From contig JAEEOK010000117.1 in NCBI GenBank assembly GCA_016284235.1, positions 1-64,000 of the forward strand: a stretch of 64,000 nucleotides of DNA, written 5' to 3'. Below the pieces are notes generated by a model, which did no database searches, was not told where the DNA came from, and worked only from the letters and a program-made list of their open reading frames with translations. Positions 63,056-64,000 of this stretch are shown here, piece after piece (positions within the stretch are counted from its first letter, which is position 1; each line of letters begins with the position of its first letter). Both the position numbers and the translations under genes were made by a program. The DNA comes from Succinivibrionaceae bacterium (lineage in GTDB: Bacteria; Pseudomonadota; Gammaproteobacteria; Enterobacterales; Succinivibrionaceae).

Positions 63056-64000
63056 ATGGGTAAGGCTACAGGTTTTCTCGAATTTGATCGTTGCGAGGAT
63101 GCATGGATCCCAGCAAAAGACAGAATTAAGAATTTTAACGAGTTTCATGTACATCTGAACGAAGAATCCAGAAAGTGTCAGGCCGGCAGGTGTATGGCAT
63201 GCGGCGTACCGATGTGCCAGTCAGCTCTGCGCCTGAAGGGAATGGTAACAGGATGTCCGCTTCACAACCTTGTACCTGAATGGAATGACGAGATATACAG
63301 CGGACATTATGAACATGCACTGTCCAGACTTTTAAAGACCAGTAATTTTCCGGAATTTACCGGCCGCGTCTGTCCGGCACTTTGTGAAAAGGCCTGTATC
63401 AACGGTATGCATGGAGCTCCTGTCACGATACATGACAATGAACTGTTCCTGATCGAAAAGGGGTTTGCGGAAGGATGGATAAAACCGCGCATACCGTCTC
63501 TCAGAAGCGGCAAGAAGGTTGCTGTCGTCGGTTCCGGTCCTGCCGGACTTGCTGTAGCCGATCAGCTTAACCGCCGCGGTCACAGTGTTACGGTATTTGA
63601 AAGAGAAGCTCAGATTGGAGGTCTTTTAATGTACGGCATTCCAAACATGAAGCTTGACAAGAAGGTGATAGAGCGCCGCCGCAGACTCATGGAGGCCGAG
63701 GGTGTGATATTTAAGACCAACTGCGATATCGGCAGAGATGTTTCCTTTGCAGATTTACAGGAAAGGTATGATGCGGTTGCTCTTTGCTGCGGCGCCAAGA
63801 AGCCTAGAGATTTGAATCTTGCAAACCGTGACAGCTGCCGTGATATCCATTTTGCAGTCGATTTTCTCAAATCCGCCACATGTGATCTGATGAACGGTGT
63901 TGAGCAGTGGTCAATAAGTGCCAAGGATTTGAATGTGGTGATTGTCGGAGGCGGTGATACAGGTAATGACTGCCTTGGAACATGCATCAGACAGGGTGCC
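63056..64000 (+). CDS. gltD: Glutamate synthase small subunit (partial, runs off window)
   Basis: MGKATGFLEFDRCEDAWIPAKDRIKNFNEFHVHL...CQAGRCMACGVPMCQ...VAVVGSGPAGLA. Confidence 0.95.
   Translation, partial: MGKATGFLEFDRCEDAWIPAKDRIKNFNEFHVHLNEESRKCQAGRCMACGVPMCQSALRLKGMVTGCPLHNLVPEWNDEIYSGHYEHALSRLLKTSNFPEFTGRVCPALCEKACINGMHGAPVTIHDNELFLIEKGFAEGWIKPRIPSLRSGKKVAVVGSGPAGLAVADQLNRRGHSVTVFEREAQIGGLLMYGIPNMKLDKKVIERRRRLMEAEGVIFKTNCDIGRDVSFADLQERYDAVALCCGAKKPRDLNLANRDSCRDIHFAVDFLKSATCDLMNGVEQWSISAKDLNVVIVGGGDTGNDCLGTCIRQGA

Noticed and set aside
1-64000. CRISPR arrays, rRNA and tRNA genes
   Set aside because: No regularly spaced repeats and no rRNA or tRNA-like sequence noticed by eye; tRNAscan-SE and an rRNA/CRISPR search would be needed to exclude them formally.

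Overview
This 64 kb window looks like a gammaproteobacterial chromosome. The porin content and synteny suggest something near Aeromonadales/Succinivibrionaceae, but that is inference. From about 11.4 to 46.3 kb it carries a conserved housekeeping block: glnD, map, (accessory insert), rpsB, tsf, pyrH, frr, uppS, cdsA, dxr, rseP, bamA, skp, lpxD, (NUDIX), fabZ, lpxA, lpxB, rnhB, dnaE, accA, tilS. After that come an RsmB/F-type methyltransferase, yfbR, alaA, dacB, a chemoreceptor, hinT, an LpoB-like lipoprotein, a LysR regulator, gltB and partial gltD. The left end (0-8.6 kb) is accessory-like. It has an IS transposase end inside a glycosyltransferase gene, and two oppositely oriented LamB-type porin genes. 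One porin lacks promoter and signal peptide; the other is intact, with a CRP-type site. A frameshifted tyrosine integrase lies between them. The porins share a perfect 46-bp inverted repeat (2090-2135 / 7217-7262) at the signal-peptide/mature junction, and the only promoter plus signal peptide lies on the inner side of it. This is the layout expected of an invertible porin expression switch and is the main candidate for an undescribed system. Other notable items are a four-gene P1B-ATPase/HMA-like operon lacking CxxC and CPC motifs, a decayed TnpB remnant next to map, a GGDEF protein with degenerate active site but intact RxxD I-site, a chemoreceptor with a long charged N-terminal tail, and 30-bp tandem repeats in dacB. 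All calls were made by eye from the sequence and ORF translations; no searches were run.
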